Assembly: GCF_965201005.1 (NCBI RefSeq)
Contig: NZ_OZ241747.1
Coordinates: 248,001 to 312,000, forward strand
DNA from: Mucilaginibacter_A sp965201005
GTDB lineage: Bacteria > Bacteroidota > Bacteroidia > Sphingobacteriales > Sphingobacteriaceae
DNA: 64,000 bases
Reading direction: 5' to 3'
Part shown: positions 36,301 through 44,577 of the stretch, piece by piece
How positions within the stretch are numbered: the first letter of the stretch is position 1
Layout of the letters: the number at the start of each line of letters is the position of its first letter
Made by a program: the position numbers and the translations under genes
The notes under the pieces: model-generated
Told to the model about the DNA's origin: nothing
What the model saw: the letters and a program-made list of their open reading frames with translations, nothing else
Database searches by the model: none

Positions 36301-36707
36301 CGGTCGATCACCTTTTCGGCCAAAGCTTCCGGATAAGTAACAATCAGGTTTCCAAATTCCGAAGCATGGTTCAGTTCGTTCAAAACCTCGGCACGTGCCA
36401 AAACATGGCTTGCATCGGGCTGTGTAAAATCAAACCCTTTGCGGTAAGACGACGGGAAATGCAGGATTTCTTTGTCCAGCAAATTTTCCAAATCGGCCTG
36501 AAAATAACCGGCTTCTTCCTGATCAGGCAAAACGAAAATCAAATGTTTATGCTGCAAAAAATACAGCGCAACGGCCAGAAATGCATCGCTTGAACCAACC
36601 AAACCACGCAAATGTATGCGCTGGTTTTTGCCCGAATTTAGCATCTGGGCCAAACTTTTTACGCGGCCATCAGCCTTGTAACGTTCTAATATATCGCGGA
36701 TATTCAA
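33351..36707 (-). CDS. mfd: Transcription-repair coupling factor
   Basis: 1118 residues if started at TTG 36707 (NIRDILERYKADGRV), which matches where relatives begin; the open frame extends 23 codons further without looking conserved. UvrB-like N-terminal part, then the CarD-like RNA polymerase interaction domain (LKPGDYVTHIDHGIGKYAGLEKVEV). The helicase domain has Walker A ICGDVGFGKTEVAIRAAF and motif II IDEEQKFG. The translocation motif region (QMRGRVGRSNKKAFCYLL) and a C-terminal TRCF domain follow. It displaces stalled RNA polymerase and recruits UvrA. No exact copy of the 12-base word occurs within its 3.4 kb. Confidence 0.95.
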   Translation of the reverse strand: MNIRDILERYKADGRVKSLAQMLNSGKNQRIHLRGLVGSSDAFLAVALYFLQHKHLIFVLPDQEEAGYFQADLENLLDKEILHFPSSYRKGFDFTQPDASHVLARAEVLNELNHASEFGNLIVTYPEALAEKVIDRNSLEKNTLEIAVQNKLSIDFINEFLIEYDFERVDFVYSPGQFSIRGGIVDIFSFSHDLPYRVEFFGDFIESIRTFEIESQLSVEQVRSITIVPNVQSKFLTQNNISLLEYIDADTAVWIKDVQFTLDIIQEGHKKATQLWKALPVTEKNQNQDWIDPVYSFCNEKMIADQLRDFSVIEFGKQFFYQADQTISFDIRPQPSFNKDFNLLIHNIKNNDSEKIENLILTDSTKQIERLYAIFEDLDKTAKFTPIPVSIREGFVDRDQKLACYTDHQIFDRYYKYKLKKGYQKSQAITLKELRELKPGDYVTHIDHGIGKYAGLEKVEVNGKSQEMIRLIYADNDLLYVNINSLNRISKFSGKEGTMPKMNKLGTDTWDRLKKTTKKKVKDIARDLIKLYAVRKTQHGNAFSPDSYLQNELEASFIYEDTPDQEKATADLKRDMESPHPMDRLICGDVGFGKTEVAIRAAFKAVADSKQVAVLVPTTILAAQHFKTFSDRLKDFPCNIDYVNRFKSSKQIKDTLQNVADGKVDILIGTHRLVSKDVKFKDLGLMIIDEEQKFGVSTKEKLKTMRVNVDTLTLTATPIPRTLHFSLMGARDLSIISTPPPNRQPVVTELHVFNDKLIKEAVEFEVNRGGQVFFIHNRVQDLAQLGGMIHKLVPKASVGIAHGQLEGDALEDVMLKFVNGEYDVLVATTIIEAGLDIPNANTIIINHAHMFGLSDLHQMRGRVGRSNKKAFCYLLSPPLSTLTSEARKRLSAIEEFSDLGSGFNVAMRDLDIRGSGNLLGAEQSGFIAEIGFEMYHKILDEAIQELKDEEFQGVFQDEKPRPFVSFTQIDTDLEIMIPDEYVTSIAERYNLYTELSKLENETELQAFAKQLEDRFGPIPRPVKDMLNTVRLQWLGKSIGFEKVSLKKSILRGYFIANQQSPYFESVSFHKILQFVQDNPRRCNLKEVKNSLRISFEGIKTINEAVEVLEEMAGQAVVA

Positions 36708-36714
36708 ATTGCTG

Positions 36715-36722
36715 CAAATATA
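36715..36722 (-). promoter_or_regulatory. -7 element overlapping the mfd upstream region
   Basis: TATATTTG on the minus strand matches TAnnTTTG, 7 bases before the TTG codon at 36705-36707. If used, the mfd mRNA would be leaderless or nearly so. Confidence 0.4.
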
Positions 36723-36817
36723 CCAAATAGAAAATCTGGTAAAAAGTGTTTGGTAAAAGTTAAATCTTTCAAACAAATATTTATCTGTTTGTTTTCATAC
36801 AGCAAGCTAATTTGCTG

Positions 36818-36829
36818 ATACTTCTTTTA
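36818..36829 (-). repeat. 12-base word, GAAG/TAT form, with AT tail
   Basis: ATACTTCTTTTA then CATACCTAAATTTTACC, ending three bases before the ATG of the DUF4199 gene (36849); the AT tail forms that gene's translation-initiation region. Confidence 0.85.
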
Positions 36830-36848
36830 CATACCTAAATTTTACCTC

Positions 36849-37253
36849 ATGAAAAATGCAATTATTTTTGGAGTCGTTATCGGAATTTTAAGCGGGATAT
36901 GGATCTGGGCAATGTACGTGCTCGGCCATTCTACTTTTAGTACGGATTCACCTTATGAAGCCACTTCGATATTAATCCCGATCATCGGTTTGTTTTTTGG
37001 GGTGAAAAGATACCGCGACGTAGATAAAGCAGGCCATATCACCTTTTTTGAGGGTTTGCAGGAAGGTTTTAAAATCCTTTTTTTCGGCGGGTTTGTGGCC
37101 GTGGTTATCGCCATTTTATTTGTTACTTATGTGGCAAAAAGTTCTATTACCGATTTTTCGGGCAAAATTTTTGGTGCTTTGCTGGTCGGCGTAATTTCTG
37201 CGCTGGCCGTTGCTTTGCTGCTGATGAAAGGCTCTAAAAGGATAGATCATTAA
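36849..37253 (+). CDS. DUF4199 family membrane protein
   Basis: 134 residues with four predicted membrane helices (about 4-24, 39-53, 72-98, 106-125). The cytoplasmic motif GVKRYRDVDKAGHITFFEGLQEGFK is the family hallmark. The family is confined largely to Bacteroidota and its function is unknown. Its stop codon (37251-37253) shares a base with a word copy that fills the gap to the Nif3 gene. Confidence 0.85.
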   Translation: MKNAIIFGVVIGILSGIWIWAMYVLGHSTFSTDSPYEATSILIPIIGLFFGVKRYRDVDKAGHITFFEGLQEGFKILFFGGFVAVVIAILFVTYVAKSSITDFSGKIFGALLVGVISALAVALLLMKGSKRIDH

Positions 37254-37264
37254 TACTGTTTTTA
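37253..37264 (-). repeat. 12-base word, ACAG/TAT form, abutting a stop codon
   Basis: ATACTGTTTTTA then CCGGGTAAATTTTGTTG; its first A is the last base of the DUF4199 stop codon TAA. Confidence 0.85.
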
Positions 37265-37295
37265 CCGGGTAAATTTTGTTGTTTAATTTCAGCGC

Positions 37296-38393
37296 ATGAA
37301 ACTGAACGAAATCACAAATTATCTGGAAAGCCTGGCCCCGCTGAGTTATCAGGAAGATTATGACAATTCCGGGCTGATTGTAGGTTATGCCGATCAGGAA
37401 ATTTCGCAGGCATTGATTTCTCTGGATTGTACAGAAGCAATTGTAGATGAAGCAATTGCAACCGGTTGTAACCTGATCGTCTCGCATCATCCAATTGTTT
37501 TTAAAGGCTTAAAAAAATTCAACAGCAAAACTTATGTAGAGCGCGTTGTAGAAAAGGCCATTAAAAACAGCATTGCCATTTATGCCATCCATACTAATTT
37601 GGATCATGTAAAAACCGGCGTCAATCAAAAAATTGCAGCTAAATTAGGTTTGCAAAACTGCCGGGTTTTATCGCCCAAAAGCAACCTGCTGAAGAAATTG
37701 AGCACGTTTGTACCTATTGCCCAAGCAGATGAAGTTCGGGATGCTTTGTTTGCTGCCGGAGCCGGAAATATCGGCAATTATAGCGAAGTCAGCTTTAACA
37801 GTAACGGGACCGGAAGTTTTAGAGCGAATGAAAACGCGGCTCCTTTTAGCGGCGAAATCGGTTTGCGCCACCAGGAACAGGAAGTTAAAATTGAGGTTAT
37901 TTATCCTCAAAACATTGAAAACAAGCTGCTTGCCAATCTGATTATGGCGCACCCTTATGAAGAAGTTGCTTATGATTTGTACCCGATCACAAATAATTAT
38001 CCGGAAGTTGGCGCGGGATTGATTGGCGAACTTACTTCTCCGCAGGAAGAACTGGATTTTCTATATCACGTAAAAACCCAAATGCAGGCAGCAGTGGTTC
38101 GGCATACTGTTTTTACCGATAAAAAAGTGAAGAAAGTTGCAGTTTGCGGCGGTTCGGGCAGTTTTTTGCTGAAGAATGCCATTGCTGCCGGTGCAGATGT
38201 TTTTGTAACGGCTGATTTTAAATACCACGAGTTTTTTGATGCAGAAGGGAAATTAGTGATCGCCGATATCGGACATTTTGAAACTGAGCAGTTTACACAA
38301 GAATTATTGGCCGAAATTATTGGCAAAAAATTTCCTAACTTTGCAGTCCGTTTAACAAAAATTAATACAAACCCCGTCAAATATATTATTTAA
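37296..38393 (+). CDS. Nif3-like dinuclear metal centre protein (GTP cyclohydrolase 1 type 2 family)
   Basis: 365 residues, hexameric family with a dinuclear metal site. Metal-ligand motifs are SHHPIVFKGLK (near 65-75), HTNLDHVKTGVN (near 100) and, at the C-terminus, ADIGHFETEQF. An inserted PII-like domain of about 125 residues fills the middle (LSTFVPIAQADEVRDALFAAGAGNIGNYSEVSF, ending HPYEEVAYDLYPI). Physiological role unclear. The stop overlaps the ATG of the zinc-ribbon gene by one base. One 12-base word encodes HTVFT (38104-38115). Confidence 0.92.
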   Translation: MKLNEITNYLESLAPLSYQEDYDNSGLIVGYADQEISQALISLDCTEAIVDEAIATGCNLIVSHHPIVFKGLKKFNSKTYVERVVEKAIKNSIAIYAIHTNLDHVKTGVNQKIAAKLGLQNCRVLSPKSNLLKKLSTFVPIAQADEVRDALFAAGAGNIGNYSEVSFNSNGTGSFRANENAAPFSGEIGLRHQEQEVKIEVIYPQNIENKLLANLIMAHPYEEVAYDLYPITNNYPEVGAGLIGELTSPQEELDFLYHVKTQMQAAVVRHTVFTDKKVKKVAVCGGSGSFLLKNAIAAGADVFVTADFKYHEFFDAEGKLVIADIGHFETEQFTQELLAEIIGKKFPNFAVRLTKINTNPVKYII

Positions 38394-39148
38394 TGGAACA
38401 AACAGTAGAGCAGAAGCTGAAAGCTTTATACGAACTACAAACTATCCACACCAAAATAGACCGGATCAGACAGGTTAGAGGCGAATTGCCTATGGAAGTG
38501 AGCGATCTGGAAGATGAAGTTGCCGGTTTGGAAACCCGGATCCAAAAAATTAAATACGATTTGGATGATTTGGAAGACAGCGTGGTAACCCGCAAAAACC
38601 TGATTAAAGAAGCACAGGCAAACACCAAAAAATATGAAGCACAACTGGCGGAGGTAAAAAATAACCGCGAGTACGATGCTATTTCTAAAGAAATTGAAAT
38701 CCAAGGACTGGACGTGCAGGTAAGCGAGAAAAAAATCAAAGAAATTGGTTTTGAAATTGCCACCAAAACACAGGTTTACGATAAAGCATTAATTGATTTA
38801 GAAGAAAGACGCAAAGATTTTGAAGTCAAAAAAGCTGAATTGGGCACAATCACTGCTGAAACTGAAAAAGAAGAAAACGAACTGACCGGCCAGATCGAAG
38901 ATGCCAAAAAGAACATTGATGAGCGTTTGCTTTTTGCTTATACCAAGCTGAGGGGCAATGCAAAAAATGGCTTGGCCGTGGTAACTATTTCCCGCGATGC
39001 TTGTTCAGGATGCTTTAATGAGATACCGCCGCAACGCCAGGCAGATATCCGCCAGCGTAAAAAAATCATCGTTTGTGAACACTGCGGACGGATTTTGGTT
39101 GATGAACAAATGGTTTTAGAAAACGGAGAAGCAGTTGCAACTGTCTAA
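38393..39148 (+). CDS. Coiled-coil zinc-ribbon protein (C4-type, CT398-like)
   Basis: 251 residues. The first 180 form a long antiparallel coiled coil rich in E/K (IRQVRGELPMEVSDLEDEVAGLETRIQ...). The C-terminal zinc ribbon is CSGCFNEIPPQRQADIRQRKKIIVCEHCGRILVD, four cysteines in CxxC pairs. The family commonly sits next to nif3 genes in many phyla. The role is unknown; the shape suggests a nucleic-acid or secretion-associated scaffold. Co-transcribed with nif3. Confidence 0.9.
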   Translation: MEQTVEQKLKALYELQTIHTKIDRIRQVRGELPMEVSDLEDEVAGLETRIQKIKYDLDDLEDSVVTRKNLIKEAQANTKKYEAQLAEVKNNREYDAISKEIEIQGLDVQVSEKKIKEIGFEIATKTQVYDKALIDLEERRKDFEVKKAELGTITAETEKEENELTGQIEDAKKNIDERLLFAYTKLRGNAKNGLAVVTISRDACSGCFNEIPPQRQADIRQRKKIIVCEHCGRILVDEQMVLENGEAVATV

Positions 39149-39167
39149 AATCTGATTTTCAATTAAA

Positions 39168-39201
39168 TAAAAAAAGACACCGGAAAAAGTGTCTTTTTTT
39201 A
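39168..39201. terminator. Intrinsic terminator after the nif3 operon
   Basis: AAAAAGACAC (39171-39180) pairs with GTGTCTTTTT (39189-39198), T run following; it lies 20 bases past the stop. Confidence 0.85.
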
Positions 39202-39206
39202 TGCCG

Positions 39207-39218
39207 TAAAAGAAGCAT
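39207..39218 (+). repeat. 12-base word, GAAG form
   Basis: TAAAAGAAGCAT, directly after the terminator T run and four bases before the stop of the convergent FabH-like gene. Confidence 0.8.
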
Positions 39219-39222
39219 TCCA

Positions 39223-40302
39223 TCAATATTGATACACAATTGCGTTAATATTCATCCCGGCACCAACCGATGCAAACAAGATTTTATCTCCCGGCCTGAT
39301 GCTTTGGCCTTCCATTTTTCCTTTTAAAATAGAATCCAGCAACGTTGGGATTGTGGCCACAGAACTGTTTCCATGACGCGAAATATTCATCGGCATCAAT
39401 TCCGGTTTAAACTCCACATCGCCATAAAGCTTAAAAACACGCTGCATAATGGCCGTGTCCATCTTGCCGTTTGCCTGATGGATCAATACTTTTTTTATAT
39501 CATATAAATTGGTGTTGGCTTTTTCGAGTGCTGTTTTGATTACTTGCGGCACATGAACCAATGCATATTCATACAGTTTCCGGCCATTCATTTTGATGTA
39601 TAAATCTTTTTCTGCGGATTTTTCCGGATTATAAGAGCTTCCCATCGTCAGTAAATCAGCATAATCCACCGCGTGCGATTGGGTTTTATGCGAAATAATC
39701 CCTGCATTTGTATCGGTAACCGCTTCTAAAATTACGGCCCCGGCACCATCAGCATAAATCATGCTATCACGGTCATGCGGGTCTGTAACCCGCGACAAAA
39801 CTTCGGCCCCAATTACCATAATCCTTTTGGCATCACCGGATTTGAGGTAATAATTAGCCTGTATCATCCCTTCTACCCACCCAGGGCAGCCAAAAGGTAA
39901 ATCATAAACCACGCAATCCGGGTTTTTGATGTGTAGCTTCTGCTTGATCCGGGCAGCCAGCGTAGGGACTAAATCCACACGGTTATTACCCGCAGAAACA
40001 TCACCAAAATTATGCGCCACGATAATATAATCCAGCGTTTCACCATCAATCCCGGAACTTTCCAAAGCATCTTTTGCAGCCAGATAACCTAAATCCGAAG
40101 TGTTTTGATCCGGGGCTGCATACCGCCGTTCTTCAATTTCGGTAATGCTTTTAAACTGATTTAAAATGACAGGATTGCTTTTGGCAACGCGTTTTCCATC
40201 TTTTTCAAAAAACTGATAATCAGCGAAATAATCACTGGTAATGGTTTTTTCCGGCAGATAACTTCCGGTAGCAACAATAACGGAGCGAATAGAATTTGAC
40301 AT
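39223..40302 (-). CDS. 3-oxoacyl-ACP synthase III-like enzyme
   Basis: 359 residues with thiolase fold. Catalytic Cys139 in LPFGCPGWVEGM, His in LIHQANGKMD, Asn in RHGNSSVATIPTLL: the Cys-His-Asn triad of FabH-type enzymes. It starts fatty acid chains by condensing acyl-CoA with malonyl-ACP. Bacteroidota usually carry another copy beside plsX; this one is isolated and may serve secondary lipid synthesis, so I give no symbol. Confidence 0.9.
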   Translation of the reverse strand: MSNSIRSVIVATGSYLPEKTITSDYFADYQFFEKDGKRVAKSNPVILNQFKSITEIEERRYAAPDQNTSDLGYLAAKDALESSGIDGETLDYIIVAHNFGDVSAGNNRVDLVPTLAARIKQKLHIKNPDCVVYDLPFGCPGWVEGMIQANYYLKSGDAKRIMVIGAEVLSRVTDPHDRDSMIYADGAGAVILEAVTDTNAGIISHKTQSHAVDYADLLTMGSSYNPEKSAEKDLYIKMNGRKLYEYALVHVPQVIKTALEKANTNLYDIKKVLIHQANGKMDTAIMQRVFKLYGDVEFKPELMPMNISRHGNSSVATIPTLLDSILKGKMEGQSIRPGDKILFASVGAGMNINAIVYQY

Positions 40303-40360
40303 GACTTATACTAAATACCAAAATGGTATATGGTATAAATTTAAGCTAAAATATTTATTT

Positions 40361-41425
40361 TCAAAATAATTTTGTTTGCCGCCCGTGCTTGTTCACAAAA
40401 TGGCCGAGGTTATATGCAGGCATTTCCCTGCCTTGCAAATACTTTTTGCGGGCCAGGTTAAAAAATTGTTTGATAAAAGAAGCAACATTGCCATCACCGG
40501 TTTTGCGGGTTCCCCAACGCGAATCATTTAGTTTTCCTTCGTGGCAGCTTTCTATCTGATGTAAAACTTTTGCTGCTTCTCCCGGAAAAGCTTTGTAGAT
40601 CCAATCGGTAAAAAGCAAGGCCAGCGAGCCGTTCAAACGCACAATGGTATAAGCCGCATCGCGCGCTCCGCAACCTGCGGCAGCTTTAATAATATCGGTG
40701 ATTTCGTGACTATTTAAACCCGGAATGATCGGCGCAACCATCACACGTACAGGAACATTTGCATCTGACAGTTTTTTAATGACGTTTAAACGGCCGGCAG
40801 CCGTAACCGTACGCGGCTCTAATTTCTGGCGTAAATCTTCGGACAAAGATGTGATGGAAATATTTACATGGATCAGATCAAGTTTGGCCAGTTCTGCAAC
40901 CAAATCCAGATCACGCAAAATCAAATTATTTTTTGTAATGATGCTTACCGGATGCTTATATTTCAGGAAAACTTCCAGCAGCGAACGGGTAATTCTCAGC
41001 TTTTTTTCAATCGGCTGATAACAATCCGTGTTGCCGGAAAGCACGATGGTTGCCGGTTCATAATTTTTTTTGTTAAGATAGATTTCCAGCAGTTGTGCCG
41101 CATTGTGCTTGACAATGATCTTTCGCTCAAAATCCAAACCGGCACTAAAACCATAATATTCGTGCGCATTTCGGGCATAACAATAAATGCAGCCGTGTTC
41201 GCAGCCCTGATATGGGTTGATGGAATAATTGAAGGATTGATCCGGACTGTTGGATTCAGTAACGATCTTTTTTGGCGTCTCGTTAAAAAACTGCGTTTTC
41301 GAGTTTTCCAGGAAAGGTTCGTCCAAACCTTCTTCAAATTCAGTTACATATTTGTTTTGAAGGAATTTATTGTGCGTATTTAGTTGTGCACCTCTGCCTT
41401 TAAAATAATTTTCCTGCTGATCCAT
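40361..41425 (-). CDS. PA0069 family radical SAM protein
   Basis: 354 residues. The SAM/Fe-S motif is CEHGCIYC (Cys75, Cys79, Cys82), preceded by SINPYQGCEHG, which is characteristic of the spore-photoproduct-lyase-like/PA0069 group. GNTDCYQPIEKKLRITRSLLEV and VMVAPIIPGLN follow. Substrate unknown; relatives are linked to DNA repair by similarity only. A one-mismatch word lies inside (40474-40485). Confidence 0.88.
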   Translation of the reverse strand: MDQQENYFKGRGAQLNTHNKFLQNKYVTEFEEGLDEPFLENSKTQFFNETPKKIVTESNSPDQSFNYSINPYQGCEHGCIYCYARNAHEYYGFSAGLDFERKIIVKHNAAQLLEIYLNKKNYEPATIVLSGNTDCYQPIEKKLRITRSLLEVFLKYKHPVSIITKNNLILRDLDLVAELAKLDLIHVNISITSLSEDLRQKLEPRTVTAAGRLNVIKKLSDANVPVRVMVAPIIPGLNSHEITDIIKAAAGCGARDAAYTIVRLNGSLALLFTDWIYKAFPGEAAKVLHQIESCHEGKLNDSRWGTRKTGDGNVASFIKQFFNLARKKYLQGREMPAYNLGHFVNKHGRQTKLF

Positions 41426-41468
41426 TGCGCAAATTTGCTAAAAATAATAGCAATCTGCATTTTTTCAA

Positions 41469-41720
41469 CAAAAAAAAGGTGCTAAAAACAGCATGGATTT
41501 TCAACATGATGCTTCTTTTATGCACTAAAAATCAATGAAGAAAACAAACAGGTTTTTTTAAATCAACACCAAAAAAAGATACTAAAAACAGTATGGATTT
41601 GCGGAACGATGCTTCTTTTATGCCCTAAAAATCAATAAAAAAACAAACAGGTTTTTTAAATCGACACCAAAAAAAGGTGCTAAAAACAGTATTAATTTGC
41701 GGAACGATGCTTCTTTTATG
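41469..41720. repeat. Tandem array (about 2.5 units of 98-100 bp) of paired 12-base words
   Basis: Each unit has an A run, TAAAAACAG(C/T)AT, about 14 bases, ATGCTTCTTTTATG, CACTAAAAATCAAT and AAACAAACAGGTTTTTT. The ACAG copies are at 41483, 41583 and 41681; the facing GAAG copies at 41509, 41609 and 41707. Unit spacing is 100 then 98 bases. The third unit runs into the LUD-domain gene, whose TAA stop lies within the last word (41716-41718). This fills the 290-base gap 41426-41715; no gene is seen in it. Confidence 0.92.
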
Positions 41721-42360
41721 CCTGCAAATCATCCAGCAGAAACACAAAAAGCTCTTTTGGGCCATGAGCCCCTAAAACCAGTGTTTTTTCTATATCCGCG
41801 GTTCTGCTTGGGCCGGTTATGGTAGAGATCAGCGAAGGCAAATTGTTTTTGTATTTGTTTTTGAGGAGTTTGAAGCCATCCTTTAAATCCAATACCAATT
41901 GCGAAGTATAAGCCAGCACAATATGTTGATGCGGATAAATGCTTAACCTGCGGCCGGCCGCATTGCCGTTGGTTGCTAAGATACTGCCATTTCTGGCGAT
42001 CAACGCATCGCAAAGGGTTAAGCCTACTTCGGCCTGTTCAAAATCTTTATCAGTTTCAAAATATGGATATTCGTAGGTTTGGAGGATGTTTTGAAGATAG
42101 CTTTCCCAGCAATATATTTTATGCCAGTTGCGTTGTTCGGCCAAAGTCAGCAGGTTTTCGATAAACTGAATTTCATCTTCGCAAAAAATAAACTGACCTG
42201 CTACAGCTGTAAACTGCTCGGCAAACATCAGTTCCAGTAAATCTTCCTGCGGCGGATAAAGCGGCAAATCTTCCAGTTGCGGATACGGGTTGTCGCGCTT
42301 TTCCAGCAAAGCCTTACGGATTTTTTTCAGCAACTGCTCTTTTGGTGTCGTATCTTTCAT
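41716..42360 (-). CDS. LUD domain protein (LutC/YkgG family)
   Basis: 214 residues from ATG 42360; an upstream in-frame ATG lies inside the preceding hairpin and is rejected. The LutC-like fold shows QFIFCEDEIQFIENLLTLA, VGLTLCDALIARNGSILATNGNAAGRRLSIYPHQHIVLAYTSQLV and ITGPSRTADIEKTLVLGAHGPKELFVFLLDD. In other bacteria LutC works with LutA/LutB in lactate oxidation; those genes are absent here, so its role may differ. Its C-terminal codons and stop are part of the tandem repeat array. Confidence 0.88.
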   Translation of the reverse strand: MKDTTPKEQLLKKIRKALLEKRDNPYPQLEDLPLYPPQEDLLELMFAEQFTAVAGQFIFCEDEIQFIENLLTLAEQRNWHKIYCWESYLQNILQTYEYPYFETDKDFEQAEVGLTLCDALIARNGSILATNGNAAGRRLSIYPHQHIVLAYTSQLVLDLKDGFKLLKNKYKNNLPSLISTITGPSRTADIEKTLVLGAHGPKELFVFLLDDLQA

Positions 42361-42370
42361 TTCAACACAA

Positions 42371-42398
42371 AAGCCACTATGCATGTACATAGTGGCTT
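42371..42398. terminator. Hairpin between ftsH and the LUD gene
   Basis: AAGCCACTATG (42371-42381) and CATAGTGGCTT (42388-42398) form a perfect 11-bp stem with a 6-base loop. On the minus strand it follows the ftsH stop and ends in a short TTTTG, so it may terminate or attenuate read-through into the LUD gene. Confidence 0.7.
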
Positions 42399-42417
42399 AA
42401 AAATTATTTAATAACGA

Positions 42418-44532
42418 TTAATCTTTTTTGGCATTGGCTTCTTTTTCTTCAGGATTGCGTTCGAAAGTCCCGGAATGATCGCCAACGCCTTCATGTACTA
42501 AGTTTTGCTCTACCGGTGCCAAATTTCCGGATGGGTCATCACCATTTACAAATTCATCATAAGTAGTGCGGTTATCAAACGGACGTTTTCCTAAAATCTC
42601 TTCCAAGTCAGATTGAAACAGGATTTCTTTTTCCAGTAATTTGTTGGCCAATTTATCCAAACCTTCGCGTTTATCTGTCAATAACTGCTTGGTACGCTCG
42701 TAGATTGACCCGATTAAGTTACGCACTTCGGTATCGATCAATTCGGAGGTTTTATCAGAATAAGGTTTGTTAAACTGATATTCTCCTTGCGTATCGTTAA
42801 AAGAAACGTTGCCAACTTTCTCGTTCATCCCATAAATACTCACCATTGCGTAAGCCAGTTTGGTAATACGTTCCAAATCATTTTGTGCACCGGTTGAAAT
42901 TTTATTAAAAACGATGTCTTCTGCCACGCGGCCGCCCATTGTCATACATAAACCGTCAACCAATTGCTCGGTAGTGTATAAAAACTGTTCTTTAGGCAAA
43001 TATTGTGCATAACCCAAAGCGGCAACACCACGCGGAACAATCGAAACCTTGACCAACGGATCGGCATGTTCTAAAAACCAACCGGCAATAGCATGGCCAG
43101 CTTCGTGGAAAGCAACAATCCGTTTTTCCTCCGGGGAAATGATCTTGTTTTTCTTTTCCAAACCGCCAATTACACGGTCAACTGCGTCCTGAAAATCCTG
43201 CATATCAACCGCTTCCTTATTTTTACGGGCGGCAATTAAAGCGGCCTCGTTACAAACATTGGCAATTTCGGCACCGGCAAAACCAGGTGTTTGAGCTGAT
43301 AGCTTTTTGGCATCAACATCAGCTGCTGTTTTTATCGGCTGTAAATGGACTTTAAAAATCTGCTCACGTCCATTCAAATCCGGTTTATCGATAGAAACCT
43401 GCCTGTCAAAACGTCCCGGCCGCATTAATGCAGAATCCAAAACATCCGGACGGTTGGTTGCTGCCAGGATAATAATGCCAGAATCTGTACCGAAACCATC
43501 CATTTCCACCAACAACTGGTTTAATGTATTTTCCCGCTCATCATTACCGCCAACAATATTGTTTTTGCCACGGGCACGGCCAATTGCATCAATTTCATCA
43601 ATAAAAATAATGCAGGGCGCTTTATCTTTTGCCTGTTTAAACAGATCACGTACGCGGGAAGCACCAACACCTACAAACATTTCCACAAAATCAGAACCTG
43701 AAAGCGAGAAGAAAGGAACCTGTGCTTCACCGGCTACTGCTTTTGCAAGCAAAGTTTTGCCTGTTCCCGGTGCACCGATCAATAATGCACCCTTTGGGAT
43801 TTTACCTCCCAGATTAGTGTATTTTTTAGGGTTTTTTAGAAAATCCACGATTTCCATCACCTCTTGTTTGGCTTCTTCCAAACCGGCCACATCATTAAAA
43901 GTAACGCTCACCTGTGATTCTTTGTCAAACAAGGTTGCTTTGGATTTCCCGATGTTAAAAATCTGTCCGCCCGGGCCACCGCCTGCACCGCCGCCCATCC
44001 GGCGCATAATCAGCATCCACATACCGGCAAATAAGGCTACCATAATAATGGTTTGAACCAGCCAGCTGGAAAAAATACTTTCGTGCTGCTCGTAGGTGGG
44101 CTGTACTTTTTCTGCGTCCGGAACATCTTTTTGCGCACCCAGCACAGATTGTTTCAAACTTTCGTAAGAAGCATCAGTAAAGTAGTACTGCGCATTATCA
44201 TTGGCCATGTTAAACGAGCGTTTTTCGCGCACATTAGCATATTGCGGTTTGCTAAGGCTATCTTTTTTAATATAAACTTCGGCAACCACCAAATCACCAT
44301 TTTTATAGGCAACAATTTTATCAACATCACCTTTTTTAAGCATGGTACTTTCAAAAGTTTGAAAGTTTACCAGTGTACCGCCACTTCCGCCAAAAAAGTA
44401 AGGCACCACCAGCAAACCGATCACGGCGATGGCATAAATCCACATAAAATTAAACTTAGGTGGTTTTGGTGTTGTTTTTTTATTAGGTATCCGACGGATA
44501 TTTTTCTGATTTTCAGCGTTTTTTTCTTTCAT
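42418..44532 (-). CDS. ftsH: ATP-dependent zinc metalloprotease FtsH
   Basis: 704 residues from ATG 44532; a GTG four codons earlier is possible. Two membrane helices (about 30-48 and 160-180) flank a periplasmic domain. A Gly-rich linker (MGGGAGGGPGG) follows. AAA domain: Walker A GAPGTGKTLLAKAVAGEA, Walker B IIFIDEIDAIGR, SRH RPDVLDSALMRPGRFDR. Protease site HEAGHAIAGW. The acidic C-terminal tail is typical of Bacteroidota. It degrades membrane and regulatory proteins. rsfS lies immediately upstream. Confidence 0.96.
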   Translation of the reverse strand: MKEKNAENQKNIRRIPNKKTTPKPPKFNFMWIYAIAVIGLLVVPYFFGGSGGTLVNFQTFESTMLKKGDVDKIVAYKNGDLVVAEVYIKKDSLSKPQYANVREKRSFNMANDNAQYYFTDASYESLKQSVLGAQKDVPDAEKVQPTYEQHESIFSSWLVQTIIMVALFAGMWMLIMRRMGGGAGGGPGGQIFNIGKSKATLFDKESQVSVTFNDVAGLEEAKQEVMEIVDFLKNPKKYTNLGGKIPKGALLIGAPGTGKTLLAKAVAGEAQVPFFSLSGSDFVEMFVGVGASRVRDLFKQAKDKAPCIIFIDEIDAIGRARGKNNIVGGNDERENTLNQLLVEMDGFGTDSGIIILAATNRPDVLDSALMRPGRFDRQVSIDKPDLNGREQIFKVHLQPIKTAADVDAKKLSAQTPGFAGAEIANVCNEAALIAARKNKEAVDMQDFQDAVDRVIGGLEKKNKIISPEEKRIVAFHEAGHAIAGWFLEHADPLVKVSIVPRGVAALGYAQYLPKEQFLYTTEQLVDGLCMTMGGRVAEDIVFNKISTGAQNDLERITKLAYAMVSIYGMNEKVGNVSFNDTQGEYQFNKPYSDKTSELIDTEVRNLIGSIYERTKQLLTDKREGLDKLANKLLEKEILFQSDLEEILGKRPFDNRTTYDEFVNGDDPSGNLAPVEQNLVHEGVGDHSGTFERNPEEKEANAKKD

Positions 44533-44577
44533 TTCTACAAACACATATTATACACGTACGCAACAGGATCTAACATT

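Noticed and set aside
41469..41720. Tandem array as a CRISPR
   Set aside because: Only about 2.5 units of 98-100 bp, no short repeat/unique spacer alternation and no cas genes; it is a simple tandem duplication of the word-bearing unit.
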